A DNA stretch of 64,000 nucleotides from Hordeum vulgare subsp. vulgare (taxonomy: Eukaryota > Streptophyta > Magnoliopsida > Poales > Poaceae): contig NC_058519.1 of assembly GCF_904849725.1 (NCBI RefSeq), positions 188,531,703-188,595,702 of the forward strand, given 5' to 3'. Within the stretch, counting starts at the first letter, position 1; the number at the start of each line of letters is the position of its first letter. A model generated the notes under the pieces. The model was not told the origin of the DNA, did not search any database, and worked only from the letters and a program-made list of their open reading frames with translations. Shown piece after piece: positions 53,034 through 64,000 of this stretch. Both the position numbers and the translations under genes were made by a program.

Positions 53034-56006
53034 ATGATTGGTCTGAATGAACCACCGATCGACGTTGAGTCTATCAACATTTCAGTTGAGTTGGGTGTGC
53101 CCTTCTTACACCCAGGATATGAGTAGGATGATCACCATTTGGATGAGGGTGTTGGCGAGTCTCCTGATCCTGACATTGGCTCTAATGGTACTCATGTCCT
53201 AAACAATTATGTGGCTGCTCCCCCACCTTTGGTTGGCCCTGCTAATGCTATAGTTGAAGAGGCACCTGAGTTGGAAGATGAGGAAGCTTGGTCACATCCA
53301 CAAGAACCTTATGTTGGCATGCGATTCGACACGTTGGTTGATGCAAGGGAACACTACAACCACTATGCATTGAGGATGGGTTTTTCAATCAAGTCGAATA
53401 CATCCAACAGGTCAGCCCACATGGGACATGTGACGAGACAACAATTCTGCTGTAACAAGTTTTGTATGCCGGTGGAGAGGGTTGGTTTCTAAGATGTTGC
53501 CTCGTCGAATAAAAACACTATATGCCCAACCTCACCTGAACATGATGCTGGAGAGGATGATAAAGAATCCACTTATAAGAAGAAGAGGAATAAAGAGACT
53601 ATAAAGCACAAAGGATGCCCTGCTAAGATGACGGCGAAGCTTATAGATGACATGTGGGAGATTATAAACTTTGTTGCAGATCACACCCACCAAGTGATTA
53701 ATAAGCCATCACTTTCCAAATACCTTCGTTCTCACCAAGGAATCCTGCCTAAAGAGAAGAAATTTCTGACTCACCTTAGCGACTTCAACTTGACAGCACG
53801 TGCAAATAAAAACAACCCCAACCCACCCCCACCCCCACCCCCACCCCTCACTGAAAAAACTTGCTGTAAAAAAATAAGTGTTTATTATTCCTGCCTGGTG
53901 TCATTTTTCCCCTGTGTTGTTGCATAAAAAAAGTTGTTAGGATGCGGCAACCCTGAGCAGCAAACCTGGCAACTATATATATTAAAAATGTGAGGCAGCT
54001 CTTTGTTCATTTTTAAGCAACTTTGATGATAGAAAAAAATGAATAAACATGACAAAAATTATTAGGATCTTGGGCAACCCTGATCCGAAAACCTGGCGAC
54101 TTAAGAAAAAATTAGAGCAACTTTGTTTTGATTTCTATAGAACTGTTGACAAACAAAAACGTGTACCCCCAGCATAAACACTCTTCGAAAAACAACGTTG
54201 CCAGGTTTTGTGTTCTATTTATCCATATGAGCTGCTTTTGTTCCTATGGAAAACAAGTTTCTTCCTACATTGTGGTTAACAAAGTTTCTTTGGTTTTACC
54301 AGGCAGGATGATGATGATAACGTTGTCGTACTATGATTCCGAGCTGATTGTCCCTTACACGTCTACAGTCATCCACAACCACTGTTCAAAGATGAATGCC
54401 ACAACTAAAGATGTCGACATTGAAGAGACACTCAACTACTTCTGCAAGGTGAAGGAAACCGACCCAATGTTCTTCTTCAAATGCAAAATGGACGCAGAAG
54501 GCAAGACAAATAACTTGTTTTTGGTGAATGGTGCAGCAAGGAAAGCTTATGCAGAGGCTTATCATGATTGTGTATCGTTTGATGCAACTTATCTTACAAA
54601 CATGTACAATATACCGTTTGCACCCTTCATTAGCATCAACAGGCATGGGCAGTCGATTATGCTTGGATCTGGCTTCATATGGCAAGAGCTAGCCTCTAGC
54701 TATGACTGGTTGTTTGGCGCTTTTCTGGAGGCAATGGATGGGTTGGCTCCGGACAACATAATCACGGACCAAGACGTTGCCGACAATGATACACCGTTGT
54801 TGTCGTTGGCATATCATGAAGAAGGTGCAGGAGAAGCTTGGCTCTGTGTTATCTAGGAACCCGGATTTGGTGAAAGACTTCAACGAATGTATTGACTTCA
54901 GCTCCACTCCGGCTCAGTTTGAAAAAAATGGGTTGCACTACAACTGAAGTATGAGGGGCTTATGCATGGCCACTTTGAGAAACACTATGAATAACAGGCT
55001 TCATGGGTGCCTTGCTACTTCAAGTACAAGTTCTTCCATTACCTTCAATTGACACAACATAGCGAAGGCTTCAACACTGTATTGAAGCGTTGTGTGAACC
55101 CACACAAGTCGATCCTCAACTTTGTCAAACAATCTGAGAAGATTCAGGTGCACATACTTGTGAGGGAGGGCGGAAATGGCTACTCGATAGAACATTTGGA
55201 CACGCAAATGTGGTCACATTTCCATGTTGGGAGGCATGCCTACAAGACGTACACAAGGGATATCTATGTTAAATTCATGACTAAGTTTGAGATGAATTGT
55301 TAGTACAACGTGTGCCCCATCGGAGTCAATTTCTATGATCTTGTGCCCAACACAGAAGTCGTTGCAATGTATGGTGCAAGGAAGTATCTAGTCACACTAA
55401 GGCCAGAAGCAATCATCTACGATTGTGATTGTTGCAAATGGCATAGGGACGACCTATTTTGTTGCCGTGTGTTGAAGATTTTCACCCACCTTGGCATTGA
55501 TGAGATACCTGCACAATACATCCTACGCCGCTGGACGCAGAATGTGGTCCCAAGTGTGCTGCCACCAACTAATGAAGGCCATCCACTGGACTTGCCCGCT
55601 GAGTCAGAGAACCAAGTGTGGCAAGTGAACATGACGATGGATTTTGCAAAGCTAGCCAAGAAGGCAATGACAAGTGATGAGGTGGCTGCTGTAGTTGCGA
55701 GGCACACGAAAGCACCAGATGTTGAGGTTACTAAATTGAACAAGCTAAAGAGGAAGAAGATGAATGCAACACAAGAAGCAACCCTATATAGGGAGGCATC
55801 AAATCCTACAGCCGCGAGTGGTTTAGGCCAACCTCCTGTCCCCTGCCTCTATGGACCTACGCTGGTTAGGCACAAAAGGGTGCACCCGAACCAGACGTTT
55901 TCAATCCTCCCTTGAACTACACTCCAAAAAAAGAACCAATGTACCATATGTGATTCGATTGAGCACAAGCTGCAAAGTGCCCGGGAAAGTTGGTGTGATG
56001 GGTGAC
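53034..56006 (+). pseudogene. FAR1/FHY3-like MULE transposase pseudogene
   Basis: Resembles the FAR1-related family, derived from Mutator-like transposases; intact members bind DNA in the nucleus or act as transposases. ATG at 53034; the same frame continues past stops at 53124 and 53490. It carries an N-terminal FAR1 zinc domain (MRFDTLVDAREHYNHYALRM, then KHKGCPAKM). A non-coding interval (about 53800-54305) looks like an intron. The MULE transposase core follows with FDATY, APFISINRHGQS and IITDQD, which gives two of the catalytic acidic residues. A frameshift occurs near 54800 and a damaged patch near 54930-55010. The core resumes at QHSEGFNTVLKRCVNPHKSI. A SWIM-type finger (CDCCKWHRDDLFCCRVLKIF) has Arg where His is expected. 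A degenerate CCHC knuckle (QCTICDSIEHK) lies after the stop at 55913. No terminal inverted repeats were identified, so MULE versus host-type FRS gene is unresolved. Confidence 0.85.
53800..54304 (+). other. Probable intron or insertion within the FAR1-like pseudogene
   Basis: The coding similarity stops near 53800 and resumes at about 54305 after ACCAGGCAG, a plausible acceptor. It contains a CCCCCA repeat (53816-53848) and GCAACCCTGA/CCTGGCAAC motifs repeated near 53945 and 54072, echoing the GTTGCTC words upstream. Confidence 0.55.
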
Positions 56007-56480
56007 ACACGTGAAGAAAAATGACCCGTGGACTAGAAAACTAGAATTAATGGCAAAGATGAGTGACTGTTAAAAATGGAGCAACTGTTAGCTTATTTTT
56101 GAGAAGATGACATATAAAATTCGAGCAACTGAAAGTTTGTGTTGTGTGCAAAAGAAATCAGGCGGTGTGTTGTTTTCAAGGATCTTGTTTGAATTTTATA
56201 TGTTTTAATTACTCTGAAGTTATAAAATGGGGTGCACTACAAGTGAAAGTGGACGCTTGTAGATGGATGCTTATCATTTGTGTACCTGGTTCGTGTTCAT
56301 TTCTTGACTGGTTTGAGGATTTCCATCGATATAACCTTATTAAGGTCGCACTTTATCATCGAGATTGTCATGAGCTTCCTTACGTTCTGTATGTTGTCTT
56401 GTCCATAGTCTGGGAATCTGATGTTATTTTCTTCCCCTGTTGTCTTGGATGAATTAGCTCTTGTGTTGGGAATAAGCCCA
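56007..56480. other. Boundary zone between the FAR1-like unit and the element C LTR
   Basis: AT-rich, with GAGCAACTG words near 56081 and 56123 that belong stylistically with the FAR1-like unit. No clear LTR start was found, so the transition to element C lies somewhere in this zone. Confidence 0.4.
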
Positions 56481-58842
56481 TGCAACAAACTAAAGTTTGT
56501 GAGCTTTCGTGCTTGCATATCACCTTGTTAAATTTCATGCTTATTCACTTCCTTTAGATATCATTTTGGAGGTTGCCAAAATGCTTCAGAGCATAAGCAG
56601 CTCGTGAAAATGTGTGATTTTCAATAAGTCCCAGAATCTGTAATATTTATTCAAAGCTTGTGTCCATAGATCTGCTCATGGGTAACTCATTTGTATTAAC
56701 TTCTTGTTCAGGGTTGTAGATCTTTTGGATGGATTTTGCCTCATATCTTGTTTGGCTCATTTAGATGGTTGTACCTACTTTAAATATTGTAGACAAGCTG
56801 CTATGATGCTATTGAAAAACAGATTGCATGTTTTTGTTGATTTGAAGCTTGTGTGGGCATTGTTGATGGTGTGGTGTGTTCCCATGCACCACCCCACTTA
56901 TACTTGGTTGCTTGATCATGTGGCAACCTGGTAACACTAGGAGAGTGCCATTGGAGTGTGTTTGTGGCTGATTTGAACCGTAGGTCTCCATAACTTGTTT
57001 CGTAGTTTCCGGTTGATCCGTAGCTCCGTTCTCTACGTTCTTTATATGCTGTTGCATCGTTTTCTCGTGATGCACATGTTAATGCCATATTCATGCATGT
57101 CAAGATAACTTAATATGATGTGATCGGAGAGCGAGTACGTGGATTCTGGAGAGTTTGTGCAGGAATATCAAGAGTAGTTCCAAGCTGAAGACATCACAAG
57201 CAAGATGTCCGTAACCTTGATACCTTATCTAGCTTTCTTATGCTTAGAATCACGTTTCCTTCGATATATGCTCGCTGCCTACCACTTGAAATATATGCGA
57301 CCTGTCTTTGCCATGAACCCCAAACACCTCCCCCTCCTAGCAAATGTTGTTTGGTTAAGTAGGCTTGCTCAACTTCTAATGAGTAGCTTTCCTAGTTGCA
57401 GGTGCTAGTTGTCTCATATGTTAACATGAGTATCTTGATATCAATATGTTTAAAATGCTATTTAATTAATGCACCTATATACTTGGTAAATGATAGAAGG
57501 CCTAGCCTTTTGTCGGGTGATTTGTTTCGTTGTTGCTGCCTTAGTTTCGATTACCGGTGTTTGTTTCCATAACTGATCGCTCCTAACACGTTCGGGGTTG
57601 TTATGGGGACCCCCTTGATAAACTGTGTAGTGTTAAGGCTCGTCTGGCAGGACCCAACATTTGTTTTAATCCGGTGATCACCTAATAATAATTTGCATAG
57701 GGAATAGCTACCCCGAGGATTTAATCAACAACCCGGGCCAGTGCTCCTCATGAGTGTTGGTCCAAACTAGAGCAACGTGCGGGGCCAATCCGGGGCAACT
57801 CGGGTGATTACTATCAGGCCACCGTACGCTTCGCTTATCCGGCGTGTCCTGAGACTGAGATACGCGGCTCTTATCGGGGTCGTCGACACGTCGGGACGTC
57901 CTGCCAGATTTGTGTTACCTTAGCGATAAATCTTGCATATAGGAATCCCGATGAAACTTTGGGTCTCCTCAAAGTTGAGGTTTCCGACAAGATCACGAGT
58001 TTTGTGATAGAGGATTACTTTGCAGCCCGTGGAACTTTGTGATGGACTAGTTGGAGCACCCCTGCAGGGTTTAATGTTTCGGAAAGCCCTGCCCGCGGTT
58101 ATGTGGCAAAATGAATATTTTGTTAACATTTGGTCCTAGACAACTTAAAGTAACTCTAATAAAACTGTCAACTGAGTGCGTAACTGTGACTGTCTCCTTC
58201 GAAGACCACTCTTCGATCGGGAACACGGTGGGGTTATGTTTGACGTAAGTAGGTGTTCAGGATCACTTAGTGATCATCTAGTCTTCGAGCGCTCGCGTAG
58301 ACCACCATATGATTAATGTGATCATCGTAAGTTAGCTACCATATATGCTTTGGTTGCTGCAAACTCATACACTAAACCTTCCTCACCTAATAAGTTGACT
58401 AGATTCAGTACCAAGTTCATAAGATTGCTGAGTCCCCGTGGCTCACAGATTACTACAAGCCCCAACAGGTACATGTACGCCCGAAGCGGGAGATCCTGAT
58501 GACAACCAGCTGAAGTGGGAGTTCGATGAGGACTCTGGCCGTCTGTATGTGAACTATCCGGAAGAATGAGGCCGTGGTCGTGATCGTGGGCTAGCATACG
58601 GGATGTGTTAGATCATCTGTTGTTCTGTTTATGTCTGTAGCTAGACTTGCTGCTACTCTGAATAATGTGTGTCTGTAAGCTATATGATATATTCTTAACA
58701 GATGGCAAGTGTATGCCTTACTTGTTAATCTTTAATTATGTATTATGATGATTATCCCGTTTGCGGAACTCGTAGATGCGCCCCTTTCCCCTTTTGAGGC
58801 CTCGCCCCCAAATAAGGAAAGGGCCGCATCTTAGTCGTTACA
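56481..58842 (+). repeat. 5' LTR of element C (left boundary approximate)
   Basis: The right end is defined: GCATCTTAGTCGTTACA at 58842, followed three bases later by the primer-binding site. Phrases typical of grass LTRs (CACCCCTGCAGGG, GGGGTTATG) occur along it. The left end is uncertain because the partner LTR lies outside the window. No coding domain was seen in it. Confidence 0.65.
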
Positions 58843-58845
58843 AGT

Positions 58846-58859
58846 TGGTAATCAGAGCC
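58846..58859 (+). other. Primer-binding site of element C
   Basis: TGGTAATCAGAGCC, the initiator-Met tRNA type with one inserted A relative to TGGTATCAGAGCC of A and B. Confidence 0.8.
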
Positions 58860-59903
58860 TTACGACCATAGGAGCCTTTGTGTGATCGAACTTGGTCGAG
58901 TCAAGTCTAGTAAAATGTTTTGAGTCCTAGTTATATCGGAGAGTAGGTTTCTTTTTTCTCCTCTTCTATACTCTGGTGAGGTTCTTGACTTAGGAAATCT
59001 TAATTCTACTCCTCTTCTTGCTAAAAAAAAATTAGGATCACGCGGGTATTTTTAAATCTATATGATATCGATGTGACGGAGTTCTGTATTGGTGCCTCCT
59101 GTCTGTCTTGATTTCTTCCGGGGACTTGAGCTCCAAGGGATTCTTGTGCACATCGCCATCATTCATATTTCTTAGTATCTCAAGACGGAGGATGTTTGTA
59201 ATTGCTTCAATACTAGTTGTGACGAGAGGAGTCCGGCTTCCCCAGTACTGGTGCAGAGAGTTTCGGATGTATCGCCACACTTTGTATAGTTGTGATTACG
59301 AGGGTCTGTAGTAGACAAAGGTCCGAGATTCTGGTTATGTGTTGACGGATGTGATACACTGGACGGGTTAGTATAGGAGGTGTGTTACATATTACTCCTT
59401 GTATCCGTGTACCAGATTAAATGACCAGATATTTTGGGAATTCATAGGTGGGATATCAAGTAGTGACTTATAGGACAATATTCCTACAGATGCATGATGT
59501 GAGGTTGGGATTCGACATTCAGTGGGTACGTTTGTTCACTGTCGTCTTACATCGGTTCTCGTTGTGTCTTAACGATTCCTTATAGCTTGCTACGACTCGG
59601 GGATGCTTCGTAAGTCGTGTGCACTGCCTTGCACAGGATGGCTACTATAAATTCGAGCCCGTGCGATCATATCTACGAAGATATCGGATGGAATCTCTGT
59701 CACATGTTTGTTCCAAGCAGTTCTAGCTCATACTTGGTTTGCAAGTGGTCTTAATCAGATTTTGTCGACAGTCACTTTGAGGAAGCATTCTTACTATTTT
59801 GTTCGAGTGCAATTGCTAATATTCTTGTTTAGATATTCCTGCCTTTTGATTCAGCTTTACCTTCAATGTTATTCTCTGGTCTAATGTCTTGTCCGTCTTC
59901 AGG
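58860..59903 (+). other. Element C leader
   Basis: About 1 kb between the primer-binding site and gag. Unlike A and B, I find no match to the pre-gag frame (no YPEYTV, DAAY or LYATRA segments) and no long frame on the coding strand. Confidence 0.6.
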
Positions 59904-60960
59904 ATGGCTCCACCAACTCATCAGAATCCGGGTCGCGAGGGTACTGATGTTCCGCCACCACCACCTCCGCCACCTCCGCCTTCGCCTCCTACTGCACAGG
60001 CTTGGCAAGCAGTGATGGCTGCAACAAATGCAAACACACAGATGTTAATCCAGTTGTTGCAAGAGAGGACCAATCAGGAGCAGGGCAATTTCAACCATGG
60101 TGGTAATCAGTTTGCATCTCTGAGTCAATTCCTAGCAAACCAGCTGAAGACCTCAGTCGTTTGACGCTCAGGACTGGATTCAGGACATGAACAAACACTA
60201 TGAGTGCAACAATGTCCGTCCAGAGGATTTCGTCAAGTTTGCAACATTTCAGCTCAAGGGACACGCACCAGTTTGGTGGCAGCAGTTGAAGGACTCCAGG
60301 GGTGGCAGATTGATCAGTTGGGATGAGTTCTGCAGAGATTTCACGTCTCATTATATCCCGTCTAGCTTTGTGGAGGAGATGCGTGAGAAGTTCAGACGCT
60401 TGAAGCAAGGTGGTTCCTATGTGTCCAAGTACAACGTTGAGTTCCATGAGCTCGCTCGATATGCCTTGCAGGACATTCCAGATCAGAAGAGCAAGATCTA
60501 TCAGTTCAGAGGTGGTCTGAGAGAGTACTTGCAGCTGGCCCTCGCCTTGCACGATCCCGATGAGTTTGATAAGTTCTATAACTTGGCTCTCAGGGCTGAG
60601 GCAGCTTTGCTCATGGTGGATAATTTGAGGAAGCGTTTCAGAGAGTCTAGTTCGTCGCCCTCAACTCAGGTGGTTCCGAAGCAGCAAAAATACTGGGTGT
60701 CTCCTCCTCCTCCTCGGTAGACTCAACAGTTCAAGCAATCAGGTGGTCGTGGTTCTTCCCACCCACCCAACCCAGCTTTCCATCACAGGTTTCAGCAGCA
60801 CAAGCAAGGAATCCTCAGGTGCAGTTCCGTCAGCCGGCACATGTTACTTGTCACAAGTGTGGGCAGACAGGTCACTATGCCAACAAGTGCACCTCTCAGC
60901 TGCGTCTTCCGGCTCCTCCTCCAGGGAAGCCTCCAAGCAATGTTATAGTGATGTTCAACC
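59904..60960 (+). pseudogene. Element C gag with CCHC zinc knuckle
   Basis: Start ATG at 59904 (MAPPTHQNPGREGTDV, then a proline run). A frameshift near 60140 moves it into the frame holding the gag core (FATFQLKGHAPVWWQQLKDS, HYIPSSF). A stop at 60720 and a second shift return it to the first frame before the CX2CX4HX4C knuckle (CHKCGQTGHYANKC) near 60850. It would package element RNA in an intact copy. It is more diverged from A and B than they are from each other in the gag core, but of the same overall type. Confidence 0.87.
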
Positions 60961-63104
60961 CCAGGTCTGCGAGAGTCAATATGGTGAATGCAGTTGAAGC
61001 AGACAACTCCTCTTTCGTGATTATGGGTAATCTCTCAGTTAATGATTTTCCTCCAAAAGCATTGTTTGACTCTGGTGCTTTGCATTGCTTTATGTCAAAG
61101 TCATTTTTCATCAAGCATGATTTCCCCTCTGCAAATTTCGATAGACCTTTGGGTGTTGTTTCTCTGGGTGCGCAGATGAGGTAAAATTTTGTGGTTCCTG
61201 ATGTCTCTGTCAAGATGGGCAATTATGCTTTTCTGGCATCACCGTATGTCTTAGGTAACTTTGATATTTATTTGATCCTTAGAATGGATTGGTTGGCTAC
61301 GAACAAGGCGTCTATTGATTGTGAAGCCGAAGAAGTGAAGCTAACTCATTCTTCGGAGGACGTGATTATCTTCGCAGCATGTCATGACACCGTCCGTCTA
61401 TTTTCCTTGAATGAGAAGGGTGAGATCTCTCCAACTTCGCAAGTCCCTGTAGTCTGCGAATATGAAGATGTTTTTCCGGAAGAACTGCCAGGAATGCCTC
61501 CGCACCGAGCAGTTGAGTTCGTAATTCAGCTTGAACCGGGTATTGAGCCTGTGTGTAAACGGCCATACAAATTGGGTCCAAAAGAGCTGAAGGAGCTGAA
61601 GAAACCACTTGATGAGCAAAAGCTTTTGGGTCTCATCATACCAAGCTCATCTCCTTGGGGCTGTGGAGTTCTTTTCGTCAAGAAGAAGGATGGTACGGAA
61701 TGACTCAGTGTTGATTACCGTCCATTGAATAAGAAGACGATCAAAAACAAGTATCCACTTCCTAACATCAATGAGTTGTTTGAGCAATTGAAAGGGGCTA
61801 AGATCTTCTCAAAGCTTGATTTCATGATGGGTTATCATCAGATTCGCATTCGCGAAGAGGACATTCCCAGGATTGCTTTTAGAACAAGCTTTGGCTCGTA
61901 TGAGTACACGGTGATGTCTTTCGGTCTGGCCAATGCTCCACCGACCTTCTATCGGATGATGAATTATATCTTCTCCCCATTCAAGAATGAATTCGTCTTG
62001 TTGTATCTTGATGATATTCTGGTGTTTTCGGAAACCGAGGAAGAGCATGATGAACATCTCAGGCTTGTGCTTGATAAGCTAAGAGAGCATAAGTTATATG
62101 CTAAGTTTTCCAAATGTGAGTTCTGATTGAAAGAAGTTGTCTACCTTGGGCACATCATCTCTGCCGAGGGCATGAAAGTTGATCCATCGAAGGTGCATGC
62201 CATTGTTGAGTGGGAACCTCCGCAAAATGTGAAGCAGATTCAAAGCTTTCTTGGGCTTGCAAGCTATTGTAGAAGATTCGTTGAGAATTTCTCCAAGATT
62301 GCTAAGCCTCTCTCAAGTCTTCTTCAGAAGGGTGTGAAGTATGTCTGGTGTCCAGAATGTTAGTTGGCTTTCGACATACTCAAAAATAAGCTCACTTATA
62401 CTCCAGTCTTGGTTCCTCCTGATGACTCCAAACCTTATCAAGTGTTCTGCGACGCCTCTCTTAAAGGTCTTGGTGCAGTGTTGATGCAAGACAAGAAAGT
62501 GGTAGCTTATACCTCGAGGCAGTTGAAACCAAGTGAGAAGAATTACCCCACTCATGATCTTGAGTTGGCCGCAGTGGTACATGCTCTGATGACTTGGAGA
62601 CACCTCTTGTTGGAAGGAAAGGTTGAAGTGTTCACCGATCACAAGAGTCTCATGTATATCTTCACCCAGCCTAGCCTCAATCTTCGGCAAACTCGTTGGG
62701 TGGAGATGCTCCAAGATTTTAATCCGAGCGTTGAGTACACTCTAGGCAAAGCTAATGTTATGGAAGATGCTTTGAGAAGGAAGTCTTACTGCAACTGTCT
62801 CATTCGGAAGCCTCTCCAGCCTGATCTTTGTGAATCTTTCAGAAAGCTCAATCTTCAGTTAGTACCTCAGGGATTTCTTGCTAATTTTCAGCTTTCTTCT
62901 ACCTTAGAAGACCAGGTCCGACAAGCTCAACTTCTTGATGCAATGGTGAAGAAGGTTAATATTGGCTTGGCAAAGGGAGTTCCCAAATATAAGTGCTTCA
63001 GTGTTGATGCCAGAGATACTTTGTGCTTTGAGGATCGCCTTCTCGTTCCGAAAGGAGATCTCAGAAAGGTTATCATGGAAGAAGCTCATAACTCTATTCT
63101 CTAG
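60961..63104 (+). pseudogene. Element C protease, reverse transcriptase and RNase H
   Basis: Single frame with stops near 61182, 61701, 62124, 62361 and 63102. The protease has FDSGALHCF (DSG intact). Reverse transcriptase runs from VDYRP through YLDDILVFS (catalytic box intact) to CEF, with a stop where tryptophan is usual. RNase H shows FCDASLKG and [10 protein letters not shown]. Several stops sit where CAG, CGA or TGG would be expected, fitting C-to-T or G-to-A decay. Neighbouring gag and integrase complete the gag-pol order. Confidence 0.9.
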
Positions 63105-64000
63105 ATACATCCAGGAAGTTCCAAGATGTATTAGGATTTGAAACAGACCTTCTGGTGGACTCACATGAAGCGTGAAATTGCTTAGTTCGTAAATGTATGT
63201 GATGTATGTCGAAGGGTGAAAGCAGAGCATCAATGTCCAGCAGGTCTTTTGCTTCCATTGCCCATTCCCGAGTGGAAGTTCGACCATATTGAGATGGATT
63301 TCGTCACCAGGTTTCCGAAGTCCAAGAAGGGTAACGATGCCATCTTCGTCGTCATCGAAAAGTTGAGCAAAGTCGCTCATCTCCTTCCAGTCAAGGAGTC
63401 TATCTCGGCAGCTCAGCTTGTAGAGTTGTACACTTTGAGGATAGTCTCATTGCACGGCGTTCCAATGCTGATTTCTTCGGATCGTGGAAGCATTTTTACT
63501 TCCAAGTTCTGGGTCTCATTTCAGTCTGCGATGGGTACAAAGATTAGATTCAGCACAACCTTTCATCCTCAGACTAGTGGGCAAGTTGAGAGAGTCAATC
63601 AGGTCCTCGAGGATATGCTAAGAGCGTGTGTCATTTCCTTTGACATGAAGTGGGAAGACTGCCTACCTTTTGCTGAGTTTTCTTATAACAATAGCTATCA
63701 GGAAAGTTCAGGCAAAGCTCCGTTTGAGATTCTCTATGGCAGGAAGTGTCGTACCCCGCTCAACTGGTCAGAGACTGGCGAGCGTCAAATTCTTGGGAAT
63801 GACTTGATTGAAGAAGGAGAAGAAATGTGTTGTGTCGTTCGGGATAATCTCAAAGCAGCGCAGTCCCGTCAGAAGAGCTACTATGATAGCAAGCATCATG
63901 ACATGGCTTATCAGCTCGATGACTTCGTCTATCTTAAAGTGTCTCCTATGAAGGGCACTAAACGTTTGGCATCAAAGGCAAGCTTGCTCCTCGTTTTGTT
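63105..64000 (+). pseudogene. Element C integrase (cut by the window end)
   Basis: Continues the pol frame. The H2C2 zinc region is readable (IHPGSSKMY, CDVCRRVKAEH) with stops in it at about 63132 and 63183. The catalytic core follows: DFVTRF (G to R next to the first Asp), SDRGS and GQVERVNQ, so the acidic triad is present. YDSKHHDMAYQLDDFVYLK begins the C-terminal domain; a one-base loss near 63965 shifts the frame. The chromodomain and 3' LTR lie outside the window, so the Tekay-type assignment rests on overall similarity to A and B. Confidence 0.85.

Noticed and set aside
1..64000. tRNA, rRNA or microRNA genes
   Set aside because: No cloverleaf, rRNA block or convincing precursor was recognised by eye; the only tRNA-related words are the retroelement primer-binding sites.

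Overview
This window looks like repeat-dense intergenic DNA from a large-genome grass, most likely a member of the Triticeae (wheat, barley, rye or goatgrass relatives). The evidence is nested LTR retrotransposons with LTRs of about 4 kb, several LTR sequences that resemble well-known Triticeae families from memory, and CACTA termini rich in TTTGCCGTC. I see no intact host gene. The only gene-like unit outside LTR elements is a broken FAR1/MULE-transposase-type pseudogene. Family lineages rest on protein motifs; no database was searched.

Layout. 1-6995: two 3' ends (internal tail plus LTR, plus strand) of an Athila-like Ty3/gypsy family, with an LTR fragment of element 'B' wedged between them. 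6996-10455: unassigned DNA, a probable LTR end (to about 8616), a CACTA end fragment (to 8839) and a minus-strand Angela/WIS/BARE-type copia LTR (8840-9791). 10461-30176: composite 'A', a minus-strand Tekay/Del-type chromovirus with the structure LTR-internal-partial LTR-partial internal-LTR, bounded by the 5-bp target duplication TACCA. 30182-31519 and 36454-38008: degenerate DNA containing a roughly 147-bp tandem repeat, split by a non-autonomous CACTA element (31523-36450, duplication TGT) that is full of minisatellites, hairpins and polypurine/polypyrimidine tracts. 38014-51838: element 'B', a structurally complete but dead minus-strand Tekay-type element (duplication TAACT). 51844-56006: a possible promoter/leader, a 95-bp repeat array and the FAR1-like pseudogene. 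About 56.5 kb to the window end: plus-strand Tekay-type element 'C', with its 5' LTR, PBS, gag and pol running off the edge.

How the parts relate. In A and B, gag and pol form one reading frame on the minus strand, now broken by in-frame stops. Both elements also carry an extra frame between the primer-binding site and gag. The two extra frames are clearly related to each other although A and B are different families. Their conserved core resembles the alpha-beta-beta-beta-alpha layout of a double-stranded-RNA-binding domain. This pre-gag frame and the tandem structure of A are the two most interesting observations.
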